Of a DNA stretch of 64,000 nt, positions 24,881 to 36,368 are shown one piece after another. The first letter of the stretch is position 1. Every line of letters starts with the position of its first letter. The position numbers were made by a program, and so were the translations under genes. Source of the stretch: Galbula dea (Eukaryota > Chordata > Aves > Piciformes > Galbulidae); contig VWZX01008270.1 of assembly GCA_013399015.1 (NCBI GenBank), positions 296,001 through 360,000 on the forward strand, in the 5' to 3' direction. The notes under the pieces are model-generated. The model ran no database searches. It was not told the origin of the DNA and worked only from the letters and a program-made list of their open reading frames with translations.

Positions 24881-27800
24881 AGAGAGTGACCTTACTTTGG
24901 TTTTGGTATGCTGGACTTACATTGGCTTAAGTGGAAGTAATTCTTCTGTAAAATGACAGAATACATGTAAGTTTTGTCTTCTGTGCCTAGCTGGCATCTA
25001 AACTCCACTCAGATTTTGTTAAGAGTTTTTTATACTTCCTGGCTCACGTTCCACTTGGATTCATAAAACCCCATCAGGAACTAGTAAGAGTCTCTTCTTG
25101 TGAGGTATCAGGGAAATACACAGTGGCTGACCAGTGAAGTTAATAAACTTTGCCTGTAATACCTGAAAATTGCCATCCTGTGTTAAATTTGTTCTGCAAA
25201 GGGAACTGCATTAGAAATTTTCCTCACTTGTTTGATTAAGAAAAATCCTGCTATGAAGTGTAAACTAATACTTGCTGATTATCATTAAGTAGCTTTCACT
25301 TCGGGTTTTGAAATCATTCTCCAGTGTAATAACAAGTATACCTTTTTATCAGCTGGAAGTTAAGTGGACAACTTTGTGCATTTATTTCTGAAATGTTTAC
25401 AAAAGGCCTATGTCATACTTTTTTGAAGAAAAACCCCAGGGGAAGGTTAAAACAATCTGTGTGGAGTAAACAAACAGAAGCGATGTTTTATTTTTCTCTC
25501 TCTGAGACATTTCAAGGACAGTACAAATGCCTTCATTCTGATCAAGCTTTTACTTGTCATTCAAGGGGTTTTTGATTGAACAGGTCCAAAATGTATTGAG
25601 AAAAAATGAATTTCAAGCTTTTTATAGAATCTCCCAACTTCATATGAAAAGGTTTTTCTTAGTACTTAAAAATCCCTGAAAAAACAACCCTATAAACTAT
25701 TGGAAAAAGTATACAGTTTTAACTGCTAACCTAAGAAAAATGACAGCTGGTAATCTTTCAGAGGTCATATGCTAGATTATATTAGAGATTTGTTAGGTGA
25801 GGTCAAAGAGATGCTGCCTTTCAAAGGATACATTCTCTTGGTATTAACTTATTTTTCTGTTTTTGATGAATTGGAGAACTTGAATAGACTCACTAGTTTT
25901 CTCTCCCATGGTCTTACTTAGGAGGCTGTAGCTCCAAAATCCATCATCCTGAACCTGCCTGTGCCACCTCATTGGTATTAGGTAAAAATCAGTAATATCT
26001 ACAGTAAACAGTGGCAGTCTGAAATGTGAGGAAATTTCAGTATTTATGTTTAGAGTTGCTCTTTTTGCAACCAAATCATTGGGATGTATGCTCACTCACA
26101 TATGACTAGATGAGCACATTTAAAGCCAGACGCCAGACATCTGTGCCTGTGCAATCCACCTGTTTCTGCAGCAGAAACAAGAATAATGTTAAAAGACTAT
26201 CAGACCTAGAAGCTTTTGTATTGAAAATGCAACCTCTGGTGAAAAGTACTAAGTGAGTTGACTTTTCTCTGGCTCCAGAAAAATCTTACATAGTTCAGAC
26301 ACGAGAAATTAAGTATGCAAGAACTTGCAAGTAAAAGAAGCACTCAGTGTTGTTTGTGTGTGTGCAGGAGAGAAGCTGTGAGTTCAGTTTTAGATAAGGA
26401 CCTAAAAGTTTTAGAGAGCAAAAGTAAAGTTCTGGTCTCCTGCTATTGTAAACTGGGAAAGGCCATAATCAGATTTGTAAATCTATTTGCAAATAATGAG
26501 CAACAGGAAGTGAACTGGCTGAATATGAAATCTTGCAAATTGCGCTGTATCAGCTTTCAAAGACCTAGTGTTTTCTACACTTACTCAGTAAGAGGGAGTT
26601 ATGAAGGCATTACTGCAGGCTGTCTACAGCTCAGGCAGCAGCATGAGAGACTGAGGTTGAAAAGATGCTAGTCCCTGCCAGAAACTAGATTAACCTTATT
26701 TCGTGGAACTCATAATTTTTATTTTTTTTTAATTTAATTTGTTACTTTTTTTTCCTTTCCTTGGTCAAGAAGGACAACTCAGGGATGTTGTTTGGACCAA
26801 ATGAAAAATGAGATCTGGGCAGAGAGAGAGAAGTCAGAAGCACCTTCTGTGATAATCCCCTCAGGAAACAAAATGACACTAAAGAGGTGGTAAATAGCTT
26901 ATAGTGGTGGAGTTATCCTGTGATGAGATACAAATTGAGTGATTTCTCACAGCAGAGAGCTGCTGAAGGGGAATTTAACTCTGGGGCAAATGCCCTGCCA
27001 TTAAACTTCAGGAACAGCACAGTGGCATGCTGTGACTCTCACCTCAGCCGAACAAATGTCTCCTACTGCCAGACCTGAGTGAGAAAATGCTCACAAATCA
27101 GGAAACACAGAGGTGAATGAGTTGAGACATGAGATAGTTTCCAGGTCCAATTCCTCTCAATAAGCAAGCAGAGAGAAGGAGAAAAAGAAATGTTGCCTGT
27201 ACATCTCCTGAGGGAGACAGCAGAAACTCCTGCTGTTGTGGAAGGAGAGGAGTCAGATAAAGAGTAGAAACAGGAAAGCTAGAAAAAGCCCAACATTTAT
27301 ACCATTTTGTGAGACCCAGAGAAGGATAAAACCAAACAAAACAATTATGCTGCCAGACCCATCTGATTGGGAGGGTGCATCTCTTCACCACCACCTGTAA
27401 TGAAATAGCAGATTAAACCAGAAGTCTCTATGTGACTTGCTGTTAGTGGGTGATATTAAAAAACTAAGTCCACTTGCAACTATGGACCTCCCAGATTTGT
27501 CACTAATCTGTAGTACTTTTGCTTCACTCAGCACAAACACACAAGCACTCATTGCTTTTCTGTATCTCGAGTACCTGAAAAAACACAGGCAAAACAAAGC
27601 AATTATTTAGTTTATTATATGGTAAAGGTACACTAATCACTTGGGCCCTCTCTAAGAACCTGTGTTGGCAGTATTTATCTAATTTTTGAGGAAGTAAAGA
27701 TTGGATACCATCTATCAAAAAACATACCTTTCTTTGGGGAAGACAGATGTAGGAAGCCTTAATTTTCTTAACTTGTCAGATAACAACCACAGATAACATA

Positions 27801-28321
27801 GAAGGCACAGCAGATGATAATTTTCCTTGATCAGGAATGACAGTTTCTCCTTTCACACTGAACTGAGCTACTGTTCCTGACTTTGTGCATCCTTTCACCT
27901 GCCATGGTTCATTAAGTATGTGCACACTATCTTGCTAACACTCTTTTCCTTCAGGTAGCACTCTCATCCATGCTTTGTACTCAGTAGAAAAACTGGATAT
28001 GCAAGGACAAGCTTCAGAATAAGGGCAGGTGACTACTGATCAAAATCCAACCCAAAATCTGTTGCTGGGATCATTTAGTGCATACAGATATTATCTTTAT
28101 CAGTCTATTAAATGTATGCTAATTATATAAAAATCCACAAATTCTAATTTGTCTTTATTAATCCATAACATACATACTTGATAACACATATTTCATTTTT
28201 AAACAGGGAATTCACAGCAGAATTGTATTTGAGAGAAGTATATTTGATATACTACACATGTATAAGGAAGCCCTATAAAGACCTATTTGACCTGCTGTAA
28301 TTTCACAGCTGTCTATACTCT
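24881..28321. other. Unannotated non-coding DNA
   Basis: About 3.4 kb with no supported gene. A 118-codon open frame at 26315-26671 (plus) and a 98-codon frame at 27098-27394 (minus) have no recognisable domain, no transposon similarity and no good exon context. I treat them as chance. Confidence 0.5.
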
Positions 28322-28378
28322 GAGCAAGAGACTGGACCAGACCTCCTGAGGTCCTTCTCAGTCTGAGTGATCCTGTGA
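28322..28378 (+). mobile_element. CR1 LINE 3' tail scrap
   Basis: A short plus-strand match to the last bases of CR1: 'gactggaccagacctcctga', 'ggtccttctca', then 'gagtgatcctgtga'. Only about 55 bases remain and the copy is diverged. The match to the CR1 3' block and its tail makes the assignment likely but not certain. Confidence 0.6.
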
Positions 28379-30773
28379 AACCAGACAGAAAACAGCAGAG
28401 TTGTTCATATCTTCCAATAACTCATTAATTTAACAAGGATATTTTATATTTTCTGCTCTTCAAATATAATATGCACTGTCATTACCTCTCTTTGAACCAA
28501 TCTTTACAAGGCTGAGATAACAGCATCTCAAGTGAAAATAAACCAAACCAAGATCAGTCAATCAATTATGCTGGCACTCTTGTCCTAAACAGATAAGATT
28601 AACCTGAGTGAATAGTTCTGTAAGAAATTTCAGTTCTTGTATACCAGTATGTTCACTGATGAAGGAAGATAATCAGCTGCCCATGAACACAGTTCTTAGG
28701 TGAAGGTATTTGAAGCTTTTAGAGCTTGGGCATTGATTCACCTCACATAAAGTTAGGTACCTAATTATGAACAAAATTGACTTGGGCTGTCTGGATATCA
28801 AAGAGAGAGGGAAGCAACTCAGACCTGACAAATGGAGAGTGCTGTCAGAATCACCAGTGTGTTTGCTTACCATAAACCTGAGCTGTAGGTGGGTAATTTT
28901 TAACCTAACGCAAGTATAAGTAAGTAGATCTTCTGAACTACTCAAGTAAATTTAGAAACAAATTGTGAGTACATCATAAAATAACATTGAATTAGTATGT
29001 TCATTTCATGGGCAGTTAACCTTTATGTCTCTTTAATAATTGATTGCTTTAATACTTTGTTAATACTATTAGTTTCATTAGTTTATGGTCATTTTTCTTA
29101 CCTTTGGCCTTTTATCTATAAATTTTCATAGAATTGATTAGTACAAGAAAGAACTTGTTATGCTCTAATACCATTCACATCTCTCTTTGCAAGGATAATT
29201 GAAATACAGCAATTACTAATTAAGTTAATATAGCTATGCTAGCTCTGCCAAAAATTTATGATTTATTGTTTTGGTCCAAAAAAACAAGTAAAACAATTTT
29301 TATATCCTATAGTTAGGTTATTCATTTATAATGCTGTATTTTAATCTTTCCATCAATGTTGCATGACCTCTAGGTATCTCCAATTATGCTACTTAATCAT
29401 TCAGGAACAAAGACAACTTGATGCCATATAACATATAATAATCTAGACAAGGAAAGAGCAAAAGGGTCAGGTCAAGCATTTCACACTCTATGTTGTGACA
29501 GAACTAAAAAGTGAATGAAACCCTGAAATATCTCAGCAGGAAGCATTAGCTAGTCTATTTAGTTTCCCAAATAAAGTGTGAATTTACAGGTATTTTGAGA
29601 TGTGAAAGAAACAAAATTTTTACATGAAAAGGCATACCGAGATCAACAATCAGAGCTATGGTTCAATGGCTTCTTTGCTTGTCTGTTGATTTTTTTTCCT
29701 ATCATCCCAGGGATCTGACTGGCTTAGCTAAAAATTTTTAACAGCCTTTGCTGATTTAACATTGCTATCATCTAACATTGCTCCCCAATTGCAAATGAAC
29801 TTGATCCAACACCCACTAAATTGAATGGAAATGTTCCCAGTGGCTCTGACTGATACTGGAGCTGTTCCACTGTTTGTATCATTCATTAGGGCATTTTGCT
29901 TGGCATGATTTGAGAAGTCCTTTGGTAAGACTCGCACCTTTTTTATCTGCATTAGGCTTGTTTTCAAAAATTCCATCATTACTAGAAAACTTTATTAAAG
30001 ACCTATAGAAACTTAGCATTACTTGAAGATTAATAATCCAATAGTTTTAAAAAGATATTTGTACTGCAGATATAAATCCAGAACAATCTGGTAACAAATA
30101 AAATTTCAGAGCATGTTCTTTCCTATTGACCTTTTCAGCTTCAGTGGACAATTTTCAAACTGTCTTATGTATACAGAGTAATCACTCAACTTACTGCAAC
30201 AACTGGTTCATACTGGAGTTGTGACTTATCTGCACATTACAAGTCTATTGCATTATTGGTCATCACACTTATATTAACTAAATTTCATTTCTTTTATATA
30301 CAGTAACATTTTGATTATGCTTTCCATATCCTAAATAACCTAGTAAACAAGATGTTTCTTGTAATGGGTTTTCCTGGCAAAAACCACATTATGTAAATGT
30401 ACCCTGTCCAGGGTAATTGGTGCTAATGGTCAGAAACTGTACTTGAAATATGACTGATTTAATTGCCAAAATTAACCCAATTTCTTCCATATGTCAGTAA
30501 AGGTAGCTACCCTAGGAAAGTCACATTCTGTGTGTATACAATTTAGAGTGTGATCCATAAAAGTTAATTTAGAGACATTTCTATACCATTACAAGGTAAA
30601 AACCCTTGAATGTAAATTTTGAGCTGTTTGGACAGTAGCCAATATCATGCACAGTAGATTTCAACATATGCCTTGGTTAGGGAAAACACTGTAAAGCTCA
30701 TGCTTGTAGAATAACCTGTTTCACTGAGGGAGCTAACGCAGCAAGTCAGCTCAGTTAAGCTAAACCACTTCAT
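28379..30773. other. Unannotated AT-rich DNA
   Basis: About 2.4 kb of AT-rich sequence, with no recognisable gene, repeat or regulatory element. Confidence 0.5.
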
Positions 30774-31177
30774 ATCACAGAATCACAGAATCACAGAATA
30801 TTAGGAGTTGGAAGGGACCTCGAAAGATCATCTAGTCCAACCCCCTTGCCACAGCAGGATTCCCTAGACCAGGTCACACAGAAGTGCGTCCAGATGGGTT
30901 TTGAATATCTCCAGAGAAGGAGACTCCACAACCTCTCTGGGCAGTCTGTGCCAGTGCTCTGGCACCTGAACTGGGAAAAAATTCCTACGTGTATTCACAC
31001 GGAATCTCCTACTCTTCAGCTTACAGCCATTGCCTCTTGTCCTATCACTGGGCTTCACTGAGAAGAGCCTGACCCCATCCTCCCCACACACACCCTTCAC
31101 ATATTTAAAAGCATAGATGAGGTCACCCCTTAGCCTCCTCTTCTCCAAGCTAAAGAGACCCAGCTCCCTCAGCCTTT

Positions 31178-31220
31178 CACAGAATCACAGAATCATTACA
31201 GCTGGAAAGGACCCTCAAGA
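31178..31220 (-). mobile_element. Nested CR1 LINE 3' end inside the larger CR1
   Basis: Directly after the host CR1 sequence 'cagcctttc', two antisense tail units (agaatcaca) and 'attacagctggaaaggaccc' start a second CR1 3' end in the same orientation, running into the N gap. This end resembles the copy at 11704-11982 (shared 'cctttccagc' and 'tcttgagggtc' on the sense strand) more than its host, so it is a different subfamily that inserted later. The rest of it must lie in the gap. Confidence 0.85.
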
Positions 31221-31581
31221 NNNNNNNNNNNNNNNNNNNNNNNNNNNNNNNNNNNNNNNNNNNNNNNNNNNNNNNNNNNNNNNNNNNNNNNNNNNNNNNN
31301 NNNNNNNNNNNNNNNNNNNNNNNNNNNNNNNNNNNNNNNNNNNNNNNNNNNNNNNNNNNNNNNNNNNNNNNNNNNNNNNNNNNNNNNNNNNNNNNNNNNN
31401 NNNNNNNNNNNNNNNNNNNNNNNNNNNNNNNNNNNNNNNNNNNNNNNNNNNNNNNNNNNNNNNNNNNNNNNNNNNNNNNNNNNNNNNNNNNNNNNNNNNN
31501 NNNNNNNNNNNNNNNNNNNNNNNNNNNNNNNNNNNNNNNNNNNNNNNNNNNNNNNNNNNNNNNNNNNNNNNNNNNNNNNNN
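31221..31581. other. Assembly gap (361 N)
   Basis: Unsequenced bases. The left side ends in a nested CR1 3' end and the right side resumes host CR1 ORF2 sequence. The missing part should hold the body of the nested CR1, the junction, and about 100 bases of host CR1. The length of the run may be an estimate, so reading frames across it are meaningless. Confidence 0.99.
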
Positions 31582-32660
31582 ACTGGACACAATATTCCAG
31601 ATGCGGCCTCACCAGGGTAGAGTAAAGAGGAAGAAGAACCACACCCCTTCTAATACACCCTAGAATCCCATTGGGCCTCCTGGCCACAAAAGCATACTGC
31701 TGGCTCGTGGTCATCCTTCCAGCCACCAGCACCCCCAGATCACTTTCCCCTTCACTGCTCTCCAACAGCTCAGTCCCCAATCTATACTCATACATGGGGT
31801 TGGTCTTTCCCAGGTGCAAAACTCGACACTTGGCCTTATTGAATCTCACTAAATTTCTCCCTGCCCAACTCTCCAGCCTGTCTAAGTCTCGCTGAATGGC
31901 AGCACAACCCTCCAGTGTGTCAGCCACTCCACCCAGTTTAGTGTCATCAGCAAACTTGCTGAGAGCACACTTTGTTCCCTCATCCAGGTTGTTAATGAAT
32001 AGATTGAAAAGTACTGGTCCCAGTACTGACCCCTGAGGGACTCCACTAGACACAGGACTCCAACTAGATTCCATCCCATTGACCACAACTCTCTGACTTC
32101 TGTCCTCGAACCAGTTCACAATCCACTTCGCTACCCAATCAGCCAGACCACACTTTCTCAGTTAAGCTGCAAGGATGCTGTGGGAGACAGTGTCAAACGC
32201 TTTACTGAAATCAAGATAAACCACACCCACTGGCCTACCCTCATCTATCCACCTGATTATGTCCTCATAAAAGGCTATCAGGTTGGTCAAACATGACTTC
32301 CCCTTGGTAAACCCATGCTGACTGCTCCCAATGACCCCCTTATCCTTGATATGCCTAGAGACAGAGTCAAGGATAAAGTGTTCCATCACCTTTCCAGGGA
32401 TGGAGGTGAGGCTGACCGGTCTAGAGTTACTCGGCTCCTCCTTCTTGTCCTTTTTGAAGACTGGAGGGACATTTGCCTTCCTCCAATCCCCAGGCACCTC
32501 TCCTGTTCCCCAGGACTTATTAAAGATGATGGAGAGGGGCCTGGCAATGACTTTTGCCCGCTTCCTCTGCACCCGTGGGTGCATCCCATCAGGACCCATG
32601 GATTTATGGATATCCAGATGGCTTAGCTGTTCCCTTACTTTTTCATTCAAAGTCAAGGAG

Positions 32661-35600
32661 TCATTAAATATTTCCAGATGTTATTCATGTGAAGCTTCCT
32701 TTTCTTAAATTTGAAGTTTTATCTTGTGGAGTTTACTGATGCAATGTAGCATGAGCTGATTCCAAAGTGAATGTGGAGAACTGGCAGGCAAAACTAAACT
32801 GATTTCATCTGCACTAGCTTTTCCTTTGTGACACTTCACCAACTTCAGCAGACTCACTTCTTGCCCATGAAAATGAGATCAAAATCAGACCCAGAAGTAC
32901 AGTATATATTTCATTTACTAATATTCAAGGAATAGGTTCACAAACTATTAAACTCATTTAAATAATAAGAAAAGCATAAAATATCTAGTCTTAGAAGTCT
33001 GGATTTCCTTTTTTCTAATCTTTATACACATAAAGAATAGGAATATAGTTTTTAATAAATGTCTTATATGTTCCAGCTTACTTATGCTACACCTTCTAGG
33101 ATGACTGTCTATACTCAGATCATAGTGTTTGCTGAAAGAACAAATAAGACTATTAAAACAATGTTGTTGGTTTTTTTTTAAGGAAACCATATCAAGTTTC
33201 TACTGTTAACTGAGAAAACTCTATTTTCATCTGGTTAAAAATCATTTTCACACTCGGTAGCAATTAGGAGATGCTAAACTTAAACCTGCTACAGTGTCTT
33301 AGGAACAAAGCAATTGCTGTCAGTAGGAGTTAATTGGCAAGGACAGATAAAATGAAGATGCTAGATGAAGGTGGGCTTCTCTGCATTAGAAATATATCTA
33401 TTATGGGTATGCATGGGGGAAGGGTGATTGTTTTGTGAATGAAAAATTTCCTTTCAAAATCTCATACTGCTTTGTTTGAAGATGCAGTTTTCAGTCATTA
33501 TTTTAGTTAGCAGTTGATCCCTACAGGAAAAGGCTTATAGGTGTCTGCACAGTTGGGCCACTTAACACAGATGGTGAATGAGATGGACCACGCAGTTAGA
33601 TATGCAGTCTTGTAGGTAATCAAACTTCCCTATAATTTTTGGGCCAGAACACGAGATCCAAACCCATTAACTCTAGGTGCTGCCATGAACATGAAGACAC
33701 TGCAAAGAAAGCCCTAACACATGAGTGAAGGCTGTAACAATAGAGTCATGCTCATGTTATTAGTTTCTTAAATAGAAAAAAACCAAAACCCCACAAAACC
33801 AGGGGTGGGAAAAAAGTGTAAAAATAAATTTAACTCATGACTAGTTCTAAACTTTTGTTGTCATTGCTTACAACTTAAATTTCTTCAGCACTTTTAAATA
33901 GCACACACTGCATTCCATATCCACAAGTGTACCTCAAGTACCCTCTGTAATGTCACCTTTAGATCAGTAGGTATGACTCATGTTACTGATCATGTTTTCT
34001 TGGAAGTTCATGCATACACATGGAAGATCACAACACAGGCTCTTAACGAGATAGATGCACTTCCCATTTTGAGCTGGTGTTTTAAAAGACAATTTCTGTT
34101 TCTTGTAATGTTACAGATTTCTCAGAAAATAGGTCAGTTAGTTTCAGTTATTAAATAAAAGTTAGCTCAGCTAAATCTCTCTTACCTTTTTCAGATCAAA
34201 ATGCTGTATTATCTATAGTAGCTACAGCACCTGCTGCTTAGTATTTTAACTGATACACTGACCTTCAATCACGTTGCAAAACATTGCTGGTGTCCTAGGT
34301 GTTTATAACTGGGGAAGAACCACAACAGGCTTAGATTTACTTGCTGGCTTGGGGTCCTACTCAGTGATACTGCTGCTTTTGGTATTTTAGAGTGTCATGA
34401 TATGATGAGATATAAGTGAAGTGTGCCTGACAAGTACAGTCAGCTGTCCTTTTTTGCAGCGTGTGGTGGACTTCCTAGTGTGCCTGAATGCCTTGAGGCT
34501 AATGAGTCTTAAAATTTCTAGTAGAATTTATAAATACAAAATACATGAGCTTTTTGTAACAATTTTGAGGTACATGCTTAAAACCAAAGTAAAATATCTT
34601 GGCTGACTTTGTATAAAAAGCCTTGTAAAGAAGACACTTGAAACAATCCAATGATGAAATCAGAAAGGTCAAAGGATATCCTGTAATGACATTTTAAGTC
34701 TTCCCTGGTAATTTGTGGCATATTGTACAAATCTTCTTTGCTGTGCTGTGCTTATACACATATGTTCTCTAACATCTGGAATAAAGCAGCTTTTGTTAGG
34801 AACATATCAGCCAGGGGATTTCTGGGAGATCATAGTTTTGTATCTGTCTAAATGAATAATTTCTGCTTCCCAAGGGAGAAAACTAGGAATGATGTTTAGT
34901 GTTCACTAATCATTAAATCAAATGGTTCCTTATTGGAATATAATTATCAAAGCAGGTAGAAAGCAGTCCTGCTATTGGAACTACTATTTGTACCAATTTA
35001 TATACAGATATTATTTTATGATTCTGCATTATTGTGATCCTGTCTGTAGAAGAAAATCAGAAGCTCTGAGCTGATACAGAGATATTTGACTGATTTAAGA
35101 CATCTTTCTACCTTGAGTAATATGACCTTTGACCTTCCCTGCGAAAACCTCTTTGAAAGTATTTGATAAAACACATGTAATCAGGCATCAGGATGTTAAG
35201 GCAGAACAGAAACTTTAACAAGTCTCACATTCTTTTGTATACTGTATTTGTTAGCCTAAGGGACATTACTAGTCACTGTAATGTGTTTTTCCTCACAACA
35301 GGTTTTCCTGATAATAAAGAATGGATTTTTCCATTATGTCACTCTGTAACAAGCACCAAAGAACAACTAAACTATGGTAACTTAAACCGAGATCCCTGTT
35401 GTCCTGGCTGCTTTATTGCTCATGACAGGCAGTTACCTGATAGAGGTGTGTTCAACTGGAAAGGCATTTCTCGGGCCACTGAATCCTTTCCTGTCATCCT
35501 GTGTCCCCTCAGCCCTGATTAAGACAAGGCTGTAATATAACATTAACTCCATTTAGCTTTCAACCCACAACCTCACAACCCTTCCAAACACACTATTATA

Positions 35601-36037
35601 AATCTATAAATCTATACAATAGGAGAGAAGCCACAAGCTATTCTAATGAGCCATAGAGGAACTCAAGGTCATTACCCATGTCTGAGAGGCCTTCAATATG
35701 AGAGGCTTTGTTATCTGACAGAAGTAGATTTTGGAGAATATATCCTCAGAGAAAACAAGAAAGAAGATGATCCCTCGTTGCCTGGTATAATCTTCTTTCC
35801 TCAGTCTGTTAACCTTAAAATTGGAAATAAGGTAAGGTGACTTCAGAACAGGCTAACTGTGAAAGGACACAGGGCAGTGAGCAGACAGCTGAACTCTACC
35901 AGCTGGAAGCCAGTCAGAAAAGAAGAGCACTGGAAAATTTATTGCCTGATGTACTGCAAATTAATTAAATAGTAATGTTGAGATCCAATTAAACCTTGTC
36001 GCTTGCATTCTGTCTAGGTCTAGGTACTATTCTGTCT
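32661..36037. other. Unannotated non-coding DNA
   Basis: About 3.4 kb without a supported gene. A 109-codon open frame at 35193-35522 has no recognisable domain. No transposon signature is visible. Confidence 0.5.
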
Positions 36038-36368
36038 AGGGGGACTATAGGATAGAAGGGGAGAGACTTTTTGTATTCTCAAACTGTGATAAGACAAGGG
36101 GAAATGGCTACAAGCTACAAGAGGGGAATTTTAAGTTAGAGATTAGGAGGAATTTCTTTACAAGAAGGGTGGTTAGGCACTGGAACAGGTTGCCCAGAGA
36201 GGTTGTGGATGCCCCATCCTTGGTGGTGTTCAAGGCCAGGCTGGATGTGGCCCTGGGCGACCTGGTCTAGTGATTGGCATCCCTGCCCATGGCAGGGGGG
36301 TTGGAACTAGATGATCTTTAAGGTCTCTTCCAACCTGAGCCATTCTATGATTCTATGATTCTATGATA
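36038..36368 (+). mobile_element. CR1 LINE 3' copy, 5'-truncated
   Basis: Plus-strand CR1 starting inside ORF2. The C-terminal frame is uninterrupted for 60 codons from 36088: it reads DKTRGNGYKLQEGNFKLEI and later HWNRLPREVVDAPSL, and it ends at TAG 36268-36270 right after GDLV. The frame has no Met start because the copy is truncated. After the stop come the 3' block ('ggttggaactagatgatctt') and three ATTCTATGAT tail units. Just upstream, ATTCTGTCTAGG is present twice (36007-36018 and 36029-36040), the second copy touching the element edge. This is a local duplication, not a target-site duplication, since it is absent at the 3' side. It is the same tail class as the copy at 10344. Confidence 0.94.

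Larger units (their letters stand above)
30864..32656 (-). pseudogene. CR1 ORF2 fragment (reverse transcriptase and C-terminus)
   Basis: Broken ORF2 of the CR1 above. ORF2 normally makes a protein with an N-terminal APE-type endonuclease and a reverse transcriptase that copies the element RNA at a nicked target. Here only the RT and C-terminal parts remain. From the N side: HKSMGPDGMHPRV, an RT motif A reading YLDFSKAFDT with its Asp at 32210-32212, then GVPQGSVLGPVLFN, and motif C FADD at 31943-31954. A single in-frame TAA at 32162-32164 separates the motif A block from the rest; the frame continues in phase on both sides. The C-terminal block (30864-31148) contains SDRTRGNG and RLPREVVESPSLE and ends in a stop. 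The part between 31178 and 31581 is replaced by a nested CR1 and Ns. Both catalytic motifs are intact, but the stop and interruption make it inactive. Confidence 0.9.
30774..32660 (-). mobile_element. Large CR1 LINE, 5'-truncated, interrupted
   Basis: The most complete young CR1 in the window, on the minus strand. Its 3' tail of three ATTCTGTGA units is at 30774-30800, followed upstream by the CR1 3' block, the ORF2 C-terminal region (30864-31177), an interruption plus assembly gap, and then RT coding sequence to about 32656. The 5' end is lost inside ORF2, so the endonuclease domain and ORF1 are absent. At 31178 the CR1 sequence breaks off after 'cagcctttc' and a second CR1 end begins. It resumes after the gap at 31582 ('actggacacaatattcc'). 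Flanks show no clear target-site duplication. Conservation suggests a fairly recent insertion compared with the fossil at 17676. Confidence 0.95.

Noticed and set aside
26315..26671. 118-codon open frame, possible small gene
   Set aside because: No recognisable domain, no promoter, splice or conservation evidence; of the length expected by chance in 64 kb.
31117..31620. Plus-strand open frame of 167 codons through the gap
   Set aside because: Mostly undefined residues; the sequenced ends are antisense CR1.
31196..32119. Long minus-strand open frame crossing the N gap
   Set aside because: The N run is 361 bases, not a multiple of three, and its length may be an estimate. Only the part right of 31581 is real CR1 ORF2; the part to its left is non-coding nested CR1.
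32315..32708. Two overlapping plus-strand open frames of 103 and 125 codons
   Set aside because: Shadows of the minus-strand CR1 reverse-transcriptase frame.
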